Under the pieces are notes generated by a model that was not told the DNA's origin, did not search any database, and saw nothing but the letters and a program-made list of their open reading frames with translations. From contig CAKZGE010000017.1 of the NCBI GenBank assembly GCA_936914845.1, positions 1 through 64,000 on the forward strand: a stretch of DNA of 64,000 nucleotides, in the 5' to 3' direction. Below, piece by piece: positions 51,370 to 60,097 of this stretch (within the stretch, counting starts at the first letter, position 1; each line of letters begins with the position of its first letter). A program made the translations under genes and the position numbers. The DNA comes from an uncultured Chloracidobacterium sp. Lineage in GTDB: Bacteria > Acidobacteriota > Blastocatellia > Pyrinomonadales > Pyrinomonadaceae.

Positions 51370-52257
51370 ATGAAAACAACTGCAAAATTTATAACAATGA
51401 TTTTATTTACCGTTGTATTATCGCTCGCCGTGCAATCTGTATTTGCACAGCAGAATAGACAACTTGCCGGCGGCGCCCCCCCTTTAATGCAATCTGACGT
51501 CAACGGACTGATCGATTTCTATGAATGGCTGTTCGAAGCGGGCCTTTCCGAAAAGGAGCGCCTGGTCTTCGCCAAAATACTCATCCGCGACCACAAAAAG
51601 GACGCCCGCAAACTTCGCGAAAACCTGGTGACGGTCAGCGAAGCTTTCGCAAAGGTCCTAAGTGGCACACCGGAAGAACAGATCGCCGCACGCAACCTGA
51701 TCATGCCTGATATTATTAGCGATCTCCAAAATTCTGCCCTGGAAGAAGACTCAGCTCTATTGCTCGGCGTTTACAACCGCGGAAAACGAGGCGGCGACGC
51801 CGCGGCGGGCACCGAACAACGTCCGGCGGATTCGTCATCAAGCAGCCTCATTGGCAAATGGTTTCGCACGGATGGGCAGATGCAGGGCGACGGAACCGGA
51901 AAAACCACTTATCAAGCAACCGAAGACTACACATTCGAATTTGCTGCAAATGGCACTGTCCGATATTCGATGTCCGGCGATCTGCTCGTCAATCGTTGTC
52001 GCGGAAAGGTGGAAGACACCGCCGTCGGAACATATTCACTCGCGGGCAACACCTTAACGATCGTCCTTTCTTCCGGAACCCAAACCTCCACTCATTCTTG
52101 TGAAAAGAAAGAAAATTTTAAACGGCCTTTTCCGAAAGAAACCATCGTTAAGCAGATCGAGATCCGCAAGATCGAAAATATGATGAAGCCGAATGTCCCC
52201 TACGAGCTGTGTGTTTCGGACAAGAACGGCGAAGTTTGTTTTGATAAGATCGCCTGA
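51370..52257 (+). CDS. Secreted protein with C-terminal lipocalin-like domain
   Basis: 295 residues. A signal peptide (MILFTVVLSLAVQSVFAQQ) precedes a helical region (about 35-130) and, after a Ser/Pro linker, a beta domain (SLIGKWFRTDGQMQGDG ... YTFEFAANGTVRYSMSGDLLVNRC ... GTYSLAGNTLTIVLSSG) like the lipocalin-type 'iiGkW' domains common in this phylum. Unknown function, probably in the cell envelope. Confidence 0.65.
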   Translation: MKTTAKFITMILFTVVLSLAVQSVFAQQNRQLAGGAPPLMQSDVNGLIDFYEWLFEAGLSEKERLVFAKILIRDHKKDARKLRENLVTVSEAFAKVLSGTPEEQIAARNLIMPDIISDLQNSALEEDSALLLGVYNRGKRGGDAAAGTEQRPADSSSSSLIGKWFRTDGQMQGDGTGKTTYQATEDYTFEFAANGTVRYSMSGDLLVNRCRGKVEDTAVGTYSLAGNTLTIVLSSGTQTSTHSCEKKENFKRPFPKETIVKQIEIRKIENMMKPNVPYELCVSDKNGEVCFDKIA

Positions 52258-52271
52258 AATATTACTTTAAC

Positions 52272-52311
52272 ATCTCCGCCAACTAGGAATTAAAACCTAT
52301 CTGGCGGAGAT
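52272..52311. terminator. Bidirectional stem-loop between convergent genes
   Basis: ATCTCCGCCA (52272-52281) and TGGCGGAGAT (52302-52311) form a perfect 10-bp stem. It lies between the secreted gene ending at 52257 and the aldo/keto reductase ending at 52317, so it can serve both. The T-run is poor. Confidence 0.65.
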
Positions 52312-52316
52312 ATGAT

Positions 52317-53264
52317 CTAAGCGGAAGCTGTCTCAAGCTTGGCAAGCTCATCGTCCGTCAATTTGAGTTCCACCGCGTTCTTAAAAACCTCTATATGCCC
52401 GGGCTTCGTGCCGCTGGCGATCGGAGCCGTGACAAGTGGGTTTTGGATCAACCACGCCAGCGCCACTGCCGCCTGCGTCGTTCCCCTTTCGCCCGATATT
52501 TCATCCAATGCATTAAGTATCCTCTCTCCCCGCTCGTTCAAATATTTCTCAATGCCGCCGCCGCGTACGCTTTGCCTCAAGTCGTCTTTACTGCGGTACT
52601 TGCCTGTTAAGAAGCCGCTGGCTAGTGAATAGTACGTTATTACCCCTAATCCATTACTTTTACAGATCTCAGCCACTCCGTTCTCAAACCCCTGCCGGTC
52701 GTAAAGGTTATATTCGGGCTGGAACACTTCGTAGCGCGGCAGTCCTTCTGCTTTTGATGCGTCCAACGAAGCCGTTAGCCGTTCCGGCGAAAGATTTGAG
52801 GCTCCGATATATCGCACTTTTCCCGCATCGATCAGCTTCTGATATGCTCCGAGCGTCTCCTCGACCGGCGTCACGTCATCATCCCAATGCGTTAAATAAA
52901 GATCTATCTGCTCAACACCCAGCCGCTTCAGCGATTGTTCCGCCGCTTGCAGGATATGCTTTTCCGAGATATCGCGGCCGCCTTGCCCCATGTCTGAGCC
53001 GACCTTTGTGATCACGATCACGTCCTTGCTTGCCGGTCTCGCCCGCAGCCATTCTCCGATCAAAGTTTCAGATTCGCCGCCCTTGTTTCCGGGCACCCAT
53101 CTTGAATACACATCTGCCGTATCAATACAGTTAAAACCTAGTTCTACGAATTCGTCGAGCACCTTGAACGAACCGGCTTGGTCTAGCGTCCAACCGAAAA
53201 CATTTCCGCCAAGAACTATCGGAGCCGTGTACAGGTCCGTGCCGCCTAGTTTGCGTTTATTCAT
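52317..53264 (-). CDS. Aldo/keto reductase
   Basis: 315 residues from ATG 53264 (MNKRKLGGTDLYTAPIVLGGNVFGW). A GGGG ribosome site lies 9 nt upstream of it, while the outer ATG has none. The TIM-barrel family signs are DTADVYSRW (catalytic Tyr and Asp), ITKVGSD (Lys), LTHWDDDV (His), IGASNLS and the C-terminal IASGTKPGHIEVFKNAV NADPH-binding region. The substrate cannot be predicted. Confidence 0.9.
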   Translation of the reverse strand: MNKRKLGGTDLYTAPIVLGGNVFGWTLDQAGSFKVLDEFVELGFNCIDTADVYSRWVPGNKGGESETLIGEWLRARPASKDVIVITKVGSDMGQGGRDISEKHILQAAEQSLKRLGVEQIDLYLTHWDDDVTPVEETLGAYQKLIDAGKVRYIGASNLSPERLTASLDASKAEGLPRYEVFQPEYNLYDRQGFENGVAEICKSNGLGVITYYSLASGFLTGKYRSKDDLRQSVRGGGIEKYLNERGERILNALDEISGERGTTQAAVALAWLIQNPLVTAPIASGTKPGHIEVFKNAVELKLTDDELAKLETASA

Positions 53265-53340
53265 AACATTCACCCCTTTATCTTCTATAATACTCAATTC
53301 GCAAACAAAAGCCCGCCCCTTTTAGGGTTGTTGTCGTGAC

Positions 53341-53369
53341 TTGCAAATTCTGCCGGTATTCGGTAATAT
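53341..53369 (+). promoter_or_regulatory. Candidate sigma70-type promoter of thrS operon
   Basis: TTGCAA at 53341-53346 and TAATAT at 53364-53369 are 17 bp apart, four of six matches each to the consensus boxes. It precedes the thrS leader by about 320 bp. Not confirmed. Confidence 0.45.
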
Positions 53370-53686
53370 AACGCTTGCTTTTTTCGCAACGGTCGTATGT
53401 ATAGCACATTCGGCTGACTATTTTCGATAAGATGCTTACTAAGAATTTTGCTGTATTTATAACTACTACGACCCGGTTCTAATGCCGGGACAATATGCCG
53501 TCGGTTTTAAGCAGGCGGCGAAAGCAAAATCGCTCTTATCGGATCAAATCTTTTTTAGTAGTAGTGATTTTCGGAATTTCCGAAACAACGTAAATGGGTT
53601 AACTGATAAAGCGGCATTGCAAAATGCGGCCGGGCGGCATTTGTGCTGCGGTAAGCTTGTATAGTTTCAGCTTCATTTACGGATAT
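53370..53686 (+). promoter_or_regulatory. Long thrS leader, noncoding
   Basis: About 317 nt separate the candidate promoter and the thrS start. It contains short hairpins, for example CCCGG-(8 nt)-CCGGG near 53470-53490. I found neither a T-box nor an obvious L20-type structure. The thrS ORF also continues upstream in frame to 53624, but the conserved protein starts at 53687. Confidence 0.4.
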
Positions 53687-55642
53687 ATGAGTGGACTTAA
53701 CTTAAAATTTGGTGAAAACAGCCTGAGCATTCCCGCACCGGCAACGGTAGCGGATGCCATTAAGGCATTTGATCGCGACGTTCTGAAAACGGCCCTTGCG
53801 GCCCGTGTCAATGGCGAAGAGGTCGATCTCAACAAACAGCTTTTGCCGACAGACGAGCTGATATCGATCGAACCGATCACAATACAGAGCCGCGACGGGC
53901 TGGAAGTTATCCGCCATTCGACGGCTCACCTTCTCGCGGCCGCCATTCTTGACCTGTTTCCCGGCACCCAACTCGGCATCGGCCCGGCATTGATGGACGA
54001 TCCGCGATACGGTTTCTTCTATGATGTGATCGCTCCGCGGCAATTGACCGAGGCCGATCTTCCGCTCATCGAAAAAAAGATGAAAGCGATGGCAAAACAG
54101 AATCTGCCATATCGCCGCGAAGATATCGAAAAAGCCCGCATTTTAGACATTTTTGCAGAACGCGAAGAACCGCTCAAACGCGAGTTGATCAATGAAAAGG
54201 TTGACCATACGGCGAGCGTCTATTACATAGACAACTCCCCTTTCATCGATTTCTGCCTTGGCCCGCACGTACCGCATACCGGCAAGCTCAAAGCTTTTAA
54301 GCTTTTGGCTCTTTCGGGAGTTTACTGGAAAGGCGACGCCGCGAACGCCCAGATGCAGCGCATCTACGGCACAGCTTTCGCCACGCAGGAAGAACTCGAT
54401 GCGTGGATACTTCAGCGTGAAGAGGCCGAAAAACGTGACCATCGCAAACTCGGCAGACAGCTCGATCTATTTTCCATAGATGATAATTACGGCCAGGGTC
54501 TGATCCTATGGCACCCGAAGGGCGGCATTATCCGCAATGAAATGGAGCGGCTTCTTAAAGAAGAGCTTGAACAGCGGGGCTATAGTTTCGTTTTCACACC
54601 GCACATCGCCAAACGCGATCTTTGGGTAACCAGCGGACACGAAGGAAATTACGCCGACTCGATGTACGCCCCGACCAAGATCGAGGATGAAGAGTATCGG
54701 TTAAAGCCGATGAACTGCCCTTTCCACATTGGGATCTACAGATCGAACCCGCGATCATACCGCGATCTACCGCAGCGTTATTCCGAAATGGGAACCGTTT
54801 ATCGCGCCGAACTTTCCGGTACGCTCCACGGATTGATGCGCGTTCGGGGCTTCACCGTCGATGATGCTCATCTTTTTGTTCGTCCGGACCAGGTTCAGGC
54901 CGAAGTTTCAGATTGCCTCGATTTCGCCATCAAGGTTCTTGATATTTACGGTTTTGAAAAGGTCAAATTTGAACTCTCGGTTCGCGGCGAAGCAGACAAT
55001 AAGGTCTATCTCGGCAGCGACGAGCAATGGGAATACGCCGAAACACAGTTGGCTCACGCCCTCAAGGAACGGGACATCGCCTATGAGCGCATTGAAGGCG
55101 AAGCAGCTTTCTACGGCCCGAAGATCGATATCAAGATCGAAGATGCCATTGGCCGGATCTGGCAGCTGGGTACTATTCAGCTTGATTGGAACCTCCCGGA
55201 ACGCTTTGAATTGGAATACACCGGCGACGACAGCCAAAAACATCGTCCGCTGATGATCCACCGAGCATTGTTCGGCTCGATCGAACGATTTTTCGGTGTC
55301 CTTATCGAACACTACGCCGGGGCATTTCCCCTATGGCTGGCACCGGTTCAAATGGTTGTTTTGCCGATCACTGACCGCATCAATGAATACGCTCAGCAAG
55401 TGGCAACAGAATTGAAACAAGCAGGTTTTCGCGTCGAGACCAATCTTCGCTCTGACAAGATCGGAGCAAAGATCCGCGATGCACAGATGCAGAAAGTTCC
55501 CTATATGCTGGTTCTCGGCGATAAGGAACTCGAAGACGCAACTGTTGCGGTCCGCGAGCGAAAAGAGGGTGACATCGGCGTGATGTCGCTAAATGAATTT
55601 AAAGAGCTGGCCGGAAAACGCAGATCCGGCCGCACACTTTAA
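53687..55642 (+). CDS. thrS: Threonyl-tRNA synthetase
   Basis: 651 residues from ATG 53687 (MSGLNLKFGENSLSIP). Domains in order: TGS (about 1-62, IEPITIQSRDGLEVIRHSTAHLLA following), editing second domain with HSTAHLLAAA and the HVPHTGKLKAFKLLALSGVYWKGD step, and class II catalytic core with the zinc residues in MNCPFHIGIY, YRAELSGTLHGLMRVRGFTVDDAHLF and IEHYAGAFPLWLAP. Motif 3 GSIERFFGVLIEHY is clear. It is first of the thrS-infC-rpmI-rplT cluster, a conserved bacterial order. Confidence 0.97.
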   Translation: MSGLNLKFGENSLSIPAPATVADAIKAFDRDVLKTALAARVNGEEVDLNKQLLPTDELISIEPITIQSRDGLEVIRHSTAHLLAAAILDLFPGTQLGIGPALMDDPRYGFFYDVIAPRQLTEADLPLIEKKMKAMAKQNLPYRREDIEKARILDIFAEREEPLKRELINEKVDHTASVYYIDNSPFIDFCLGPHVPHTGKLKAFKLLALSGVYWKGDAANAQMQRIYGTAFATQEELDAWILQREEAEKRDHRKLGRQLDLFSIDDNYGQGLILWHPKGGIIRNEMERLLKEELEQRGYSFVFTPHIAKRDLWVTSGHEGNYADSMYAPTKIEDEEYRLKPMNCPFHIGIYRSNPRSYRDLPQRYSEMGTVYRAELSGTLHGLMRVRGFTVDDAHLFVRPDQVQAEVSDCLDFAIKVLDIYGFEKVKFELSVRGEADNKVYLGSDEQWEYAETQLAHALKERDIAYERIEGEAAFYGPKIDIKIEDAIGRIWQLGTIQLDWNLPERFELEYTGDDSQKHRPLMIHRALFGSIERFFGVLIEHYAGAFPLWLAPVQMVVLPITDRINEYAQQVATELKQAGFRVETNLRSDKIGAKIRDAQMQKVPYMLVLGDKELEDATVAVRERKEGDIGVMSLNEFKELAGKRRSGRTL

Positions 55643-55668
55643 GCAGGCAGCTAACAAAGGAGGCTAGT

Positions 55669-56268
55669 ATCGGACGAAGATTTGGTGGAAATAGGAATCG
55701 CCCGCGTTTTCGCGAACCGCTTCACAGAACGAATGAACGCATTCGCGTCCCTTCGGTTCGTGTCGTAACGGAGGAAGGTGAAGCGCTAGGAGTAATGGAC
55801 ACACGCGATGCCGTTGCTCGGGCTCGGGATATGGGGATGGACCTGGTCGAGATCGCACCCAACGCTCAGCCGCCCGTCTGCAAGATAATCGATTACGGTA
55901 AATTCTTGTACGAGCAAAAGAAAAAGGCTCACGAAGCGAAGAAGAAACAGGTCACTGTTCAGGTCAAGGAGATCAAGTTTCGGCCCGGCACCGACGACCA
56001 CGACTACAGCTATCGAATGGCGAATGCCAGAAAATGGCTTGCTGACGGAGACAAAGTTCGGGCGGCGATCGCCTTTCGCGGACGCGAAATGACACACCGC
56101 GAACTCGGAGCCGCTATCTTGGCCAAGCTGACTGCCGATCTTATCGATCTCGGCGATGTGGAAGTAGCCCCGAAAATGGAAGGTTATCAAATGTTCACCA
56201 TATTTTCGCCGAAAAAGGTGAAGCCCGCGGAAAAGAAGAAAGATCCGCCGGCCGACGACCAAGGCTAG
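55669..56268 (+). CDS. infC: Translation initiation factor IF-3, ATC start
   Basis: 199 residues. The first in-frame ATG is at 55795, but the codons before it encode the conserved N-terminal IF-3 part (HRTNERIRVPSVRVVTEEGEALG). No ATG, GTG or TTG exists in frame between the thrS stop and 55795. ATC at 55669 lies 5 nt after AAGGAGG, giving IGRRFGGNRNRPRF. infC in other bacteria uses ATT, ATC or ATA for autoregulation, so ATC is the best start. The rest is full length with YEQKKKAHEAKKKQ and MEGYQMFTIFSP. Confidence 0.92.
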   Translation: MGRRFGGNRNRPRFREPLHRTNERIRVPSVRVVTEEGEALGVMDTRDAVARARDMGMDLVEIAPNAQPPVCKIIDYGKFLYEQKKKAHEAKKKQVTVQVKEIKFRPGTDDHDYSYRMANARKWLADGDKVRAAIAFRGREMTHRELGAAILAKLTADLIDLGDVEVAPKMEGYQMFTIFSPKKVKPAEKKKDPPADDQG

Positions 56269-56316
56269 TTCGAATTCGCCTGCGAAATATTTTGAAAGGA
56301 TTTTAAGGAGAAAGTT

Positions 56317-56520
56317 ATGCCAAAACTGAAAACACACAAAGGTGCGGCAAAGCGTTTTCGCTCGACAGCTTCGGGCAAGTTCAAACGCGGCCATTCACAC
56401 GCCCGCCACATTCTGACAAAGAAAACGGCCAAGCGTAAACGCAATCTTGATATCGATACATTGGTATCCGAAGGCGATCAAAAACGCGTCGAAAAGATGC
56501 TGCCCTACGGAAGAGATTAG
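56317..56520 (+). CDS. rpmI: Ribosomal protein L35
   Basis: 67 residues, very basic, MPKLKTHKGAAKRFRSTASGK onward, with GHSHARHILTKKTAKRKRNL and the LPYGR end typical of L35. It follows infC at 48 bp with an AAGGAG site. It is a component of the large ribosomal subunit. Confidence 0.97.
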   Translation: MPKLKTHKGAAKRFRSTASGKFKRGHSHARHILTKKTAKRKRNLDIDTLVSEGDQKRVEKMLPYGRD

Positions 56521-56611
56521 TTATTTTAAGTTTCGGGAATGCTTCTCGGCGTAAGGTCGTCTTGGACGATCAGATACTCCGCCGCACCCGAACTATCGAA
56601 GGAGTGAAGAA

Positions 56612-56983
56612 ATGCCTAGAGCAAAACGTGGTAATAAACGCACCGAAAAGCGTAGAAAAATACTGTCCCTCGCCAAAGGATACCGCGGGACCAAATCGAA
56701 ATTATACCGTTCCGCTAAGGAATCGGTCGAACGAGCATTAAATTTTGCTTACACCGGCCGTAAGCTTAAAAAGCGCGACTTTCGCAAGTTGTGGATCGTT
56801 CGCATCAACGCTGCATGCCGTCTGAACGATATTAAATATTCGCAGTTCATTCACGGACTCAGCCTCGCCGGCATCGAACTTGATAGAAAGGCGCTTGCTG
56901 ATCTTGCCGTAAAACAGCCGGAAACCTTTGCCGCTATCGCAACCCAGGCAAAGGACGCCATCGGAAAACAAGCTGCGGCTTAA
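56612..56983 (+). CDS. rplT: Ribosomal protein L20
   Basis: 123 residues, MPRAKRGNKRTEKRRKILSLAKGYRG onward, RRARDFR-like core (KKRDFRKLWIVRINAACRLND) and SQFIHGLSLAGIELDRKALADLA. It binds 23S rRNA early in assembly and represses its own operon in known systems. GAAGGAGTG precedes the start. A terminator follows. Confidence 0.97.
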   Translation: MPRAKRGNKRTEKRRKILSLAKGYRGTKSKLYRSAKESVERALNFAYTGRKLKKRDFRKLWIVRINAACRLNDIKYSQFIHGLSLAGIELDRKALADLAVKQPETFAAIATQAKDAIGKQAAA

Positions 56984-56990
56984 ATTTACC

Positions 56991-57050
56991 GGCCGCGAAC
57001 ACAAATTTCACCTCTTCTCAAAGGTACATTTCGTGATTTCGCGGCCTTTG
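56991..57050 (+). terminator. Terminator after rplT
   Basis: GGCCGCGAA at 56991-56999 pairs with TTCGCGGCC at 57038-57046, followed by TTTGTCATTT. It ends the thrS-infC-rpmI-rplT operon. Confidence 0.7.
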
Positions 57051-57064
57051 TCATTTAACATTTT

Positions 57065-57601
57065 ATGACTGAGCGGCAATTCTTTGATTGGCAGACAGCC
57101 GGCGGCGGCGGCGAGGTACTTTTACTCATCGAAACGCTCGAACGCGAAGAGATCGCTTGGTGTGTAATTAGCGGCCTGGCGGTCAATTATTGGGCTGCTG
57201 AATCCATCGCAACAGCTGACGTAGATCTGGCAATTTCTGCTGAGAGTCTCGAGCGGGCCGCTGCTTCTCTTGAAGCTATCGGCTTCGCAGCAACGCGCTA
57301 CGATTGGACGATCAACCTTAAAGCGAGATCTGCCATCAGCGTTCAGATAAGCACAGAACCCGTTTATCAAGATTTCCCCGCCCGCTCGGTTCCGGCAGAT
57401 GTTCATGGCATGTTGATGCGCGTTTCTTCGCTTGCCGACACGCTTTATGGCAAGATGCTCGCTTGGCGTGACACAGGACGCAGTCCTAGTAAAAGACAAA
57501 AGGATTTCCTTGACATAATGCGCCTCGTCGAAGCGCACCCTGAGCTTAGCAATTCGCTTCCCGATGATCTTGCTGAACGAATAAAATATGCCAACAATTA
57601 A
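57065..57601 (+). CDS. Nucleotidyltransferase-like protein
   Basis: 178 residues. CVISGLAVNYWAAESIATADVDLAISA matches the nucleotidyltransferase fold core ('G..A...wg...T.DvDl.v'), but the usual GS motif is weak. The end (LYGKMLAWRDTGRSPSKRQKDFLDIMRLVEAHPEL) resembles the family with 'R..Kd..Dl..L'. It is often linked with toxin-antitoxin or kanamycin-type transferases; no partner is visible next to it. Function unknown. Confidence 0.75.
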   Translation: MTERQFFDWQTAGGGGEVLLLIETLEREEIAWCVISGLAVNYWAAESIATADVDLAISAESLERAAASLEAIGFAATRYDWTINLKARSAISVQISTEPVYQDFPARSVPADVHGMLMRVSSLADTLYGKMLAWRDTGRSPSKRQKDFLDIMRLVEAHPELSNSLPDDLAERIKYANN

Positions 57602-57656
57602 CTTTTTCGGTTCGGTAGAACCACACCGGACTCGCCGTTTAGTTTGGAAAAACTCG

Positions 57657-57705
57657 AGCCGCCGCATTGACGTTCTTGTCGAACGTGGCGGCTTTCGTGT
57701 TTGAT
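57657..57705 (+). terminator. Terminator after nucleotidyltransferase gene
   Basis: AGCCGCC (57657-57663) and GGCGGCT (57687-57693) enclose an inner ACGTTC/GAACGT pairing, followed by TTCGTGTTTGATATTTT. Confidence 0.7.
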
Positions 57706-57743
57706 ATTTTAGAGGAACTACGCTTTTAGACTTACGGTTGGAT

Positions 57744-58727
57744 CTACTTATAATCGATCGCTACGTATTTGTAAGCCTTCATTTCCCTGCCTCCGGACAT
57801 ATAGCTGAATCCGCCGTCGCGACGGGTGGGTTGCCCGGAGACGGGTGAGAGGAGCAGAGCTTTGCCGTTCTCGTCGATGATTTGAAACGTGTATTCCACG
57901 CTCTCTAGGCCGAGGTTTCCGCTTTTGATCGGCTGTTCTTCTTTCGTTGTTCGGTGTTGCGAGAACACGCTGCTCTTAGGTGATAGCGTAAGTCTATCGC
58001 CCGAGACGCGATACGTTCCTGATTCGTTCTCCAAATAATATTTCGGCGTGTAATATTGAAATCGCTCGGCGTAGAAGGTGTACGTCCCGTCCGCACGGAA
58101 CTCATATACGTTGAACGCACGGCCTGCGCTTCCGCCCATTCCATCGGAGCGGTACTGCGACTGTTTCCAGCCTTTGTACATCAGCAAAGGATTGTTTGTG
58201 GACGAAGCGGCGGCGGTTGTCGGAGGCGTTCGCGATACAGTAGCTTGCGGTAGTTTTAGCGAACCGATGAATTCCGAAACTGCGTCGCCGTAGATGTCCG
58301 AGTTGGTGAGCACTGCGATCGGGATCATACGGTCGCCGCTGCTTAGCACGAACAGCATCGCGAGGGCTTTCGTTCCGTTGTTGTCGTACTGAGCAACACC
58401 AACGTTGCCGGTCCAACCATTCTCGGCCGCGGTTTGCGAAATTTTAGGCGAAGCCGTAATAGACAGTGTTTCCCGTACGATCGATTCCCACGACGCGTTA
58501 AAATCCTTCGCCGCATCGCCCGTTCCCGGCAGCGACTTGAACAACATTATCACACACGCCGCGTTCTGCGAGGCGTCTTCCGCCACGAACTGGACTGCGT
58601 GAGCGAGCTGCGTTTTCGTCCAGCCTTTCGGGGCCGTGTAGCCTGTTACGTCGTAGGTTCCCCGCTGGCCCGCGGCCGCGGCGGCGAGCAGTGAGATCGC
58701 GGTGATCGATAGGAAAAGTCTTCGCAT
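57744..58727 (-). CDS. Secreted protein, unknown function
   Basis: 327 residues. Signal peptide (LFLSITAISLLAAAAAGQ) followed by an alpha/beta region (PKGWTKTQLAHAVQFVAEDAS ... LAMLFVLSSGDRMIPIAVLTNSDIYGDAVSEFIGSL), a Thr/Ser linker and a beta domain (FNVYEFRADGTYTFYAERF ... SGTYRVSGDRLTLSPKS), similar in style to lipocalin-like domains. Unknown role; Tyr-rich. It is the last gene before kbl on this strand. Confidence 0.7.
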   Translation of the reverse strand: MRRLFLSITAISLLAAAAAGQRGTYDVTGYTAPKGWTKTQLAHAVQFVAEDASQNAACVIMLFKSLPGTGDAAKDFNASWESIVRETLSITASPKISQTAAENGWTGNVGVAQYDNNGTKALAMLFVLSSGDRMIPIAVLTNSDIYGDAVSEFIGSLKLPQATVSRTPPTTAAASSTNNPLLMYKGWKQSQYRSDGMGGSAGRAFNVYEFRADGTYTFYAERFQYYTPKYYLENESGTYRVSGDRLTLSPKSSVFSQHRTTKEEQPIKSGNLGLESVEYTFQIIDENGKALLLSPVSGQPTRRDGGFSYMSGGREMKAYKYVAIDYK

Positions 58728-58786
58728 TTATTCCTCCGAAAACACTACGCGACAATCGTTTGCTGAACGGGTCAGTGCAATAGAAG

Positions 58787-58813
58787 AGGCCGCGAGAACT
58801 CGTTTCACGGCCT
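58787..58813 (-). terminator. Terminator after kbl
   Basis: AGGCCG and CGGCCT form the stem base; on the minus strand the arm is followed by CTTCTATT, a weak T-tract. It lies 26 bp after kbl. Confidence 0.5.
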
Positions 58814-58838
58814 TCGAAAATTAAACCACGTAGGTTCG

Positions 58839-60020
58839 TTAGATACCCAACTCCGCCTTCGATTCTGCGAACGCGTTCAGTGCGAAGTCCAGATCTTCCC
58901 TTGAGTGAGCGGCGGAGACTTGGGTTCTGATCCTAGCCTTTCCTTTCGGGACGACGGGGAACGAGAACGGGATGACATAGACGCCTTTTTCGAGCATCTT
59001 TTCGGCCATTTTGACCGCAGGCTCGGCTTCGCCGAACATCACGGGGACGATCGGATGTTCACCCGGCAATACTTCCAGACCGATCGCCGTTATCTTTTCG
59101 CGAAAGTACTTTGTGTTATCCATCAGACGGTCTCTTAATTCCGTCGAAGCCATTAAACGATCGATAGCAGCTATTGAAGCGGCAACGATCGGCGGTGCGA
59201 CCGAATTACTAAAAAGATATGGCCGCGAACGTTGTCTTAGCAATTCTATTATCTCTTTTTTGCCGCTGGTATATCCGCCTGAAGCTCCGCCTAAAGCTTT
59301 TCCGAGCGTTCCCGTTATGACATCTATCTTATCAATGACTCCGCAGTGTTCGTGAGTTCCCTTTCCGTTTTTGCCCATGAATCCTACGGCGTGTGAATCA
59401 TCGACCATCACAAGTGCGTCGTATTTTTCGGCGAGGTTACAAACTTCTGCGAGGTTCGCGATGTAGCCATCCATAGAAAACACGCCGTCGGTGGCGATCA
59501 TCTTAAACCGTGCGGAACTTGCTTCTTGAAGTTTGCTTTCGAGGTCGGCCATGTCGCTGTTCTTGTATCGAAAGCGGGCGGCTTTGCTCAGTCTTACGCC
59601 GTCGATGATGCTCGCGTGGTTGAGTTCATCGGAGATGATGGCGTCCTCATCGGTCAAGAGCGTCTCGAACAGGCCTCCGTTGGCGTCGAAGCACGAGGTG
59701 TAGAGAATGGTGTCCTCGGTGCCGAGAAATTCGCTGATCTTGCGTTCGAGCTCTTTGTGGATCGCCTGCGTTCCGCAGATAAATCGCACCGACGAAAGGC
59801 CGTAACCCCATTCGTCCAGAGACTTTCTCGCCGCCTCGATGATCGCGGGATCATCGCTCAAGCCCAGGTAATTATTGGCGCACATGTTCAGCACTTCCCT
59901 GCCGCCAACATCGATCCGCGCATCCTGCGGACTGTCTATCACACGCTCCGATTTATAAAGCCCCGCCTCACGTATGTCATCGATCGTGCTCTGTAGATGT
60001 TCTTTGAAATTTGAATACAT
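58839..60020 (-). CDS. kbl: Glycine C-acetyltransferase (KBL)
   Basis: 393 residues, full length. It is a PLP enzyme that makes or cleaves 2-amino-3-ketobutyrate to glycine plus acetyl-CoA, second step of threonine degradation. Motifs: NNYLGLSDDP, DELNHASIIDGVRLSKA, VDDSHAVGFMGKNGKGT, and the PLP lysine in TGTLGKALGGASGGY. No tdh is seen here. The first 35 nt of its coding segment near the 5' end recur at 60730. Confidence 0.95.
   Translation of the reverse strand: MYSNFKEHLQSTIDDIREAGLYKSERVIDSPQDARIDVGGREVLNMCANNYLGLSDDPAIIEAARKSLDEWGYGLSSVRFICGTQAIHKELERKISEFLGTEDTILYTSCFDANGGLFETLLTDEDAIISDELNHASIIDGVRLSKAARFRYKNSDMADLESKLQEASSARFKMIATDGVFSMDGYIANLAEVCNLAEKYDALVMVDDSHAVGFMGKNGKGTHEHCGVIDKIDVITGTLGKALGGASGGYTSGKKEIIELLRQRSRPYLFSNSVAPPIVAASIAAIDRLMASTELRDRLMDNTKYFREKITAIGLEVLPGEHPIVPVMFGEAEPAVKMAEKMLEKGVYVIPFSFPVVPKGKARIRTQVSAAHSREDLDFALNAFAESKAELGI
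59978..60012 (-). repeat. Copy 1 of a 35-bp direct repeat (kbl 5' end)
   Basis: The 35-bp segment coding residues 4-14 of KBL recurs exactly at 60730-60764 in the same orientation. Confidence 0.9.
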
Positions 60021-60097
60021 ATTGATATCTCTTTGCCTTAACTATAGAATTTCGGACTCCCGCGAAGCTAATCGGATTCACTCATCCGCGAGAATTA

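Noticed and set aside
53470..53686. T-box leader of thrS
   Set aside because: No T-box consensus or terminator with antiterminator could be recognised.
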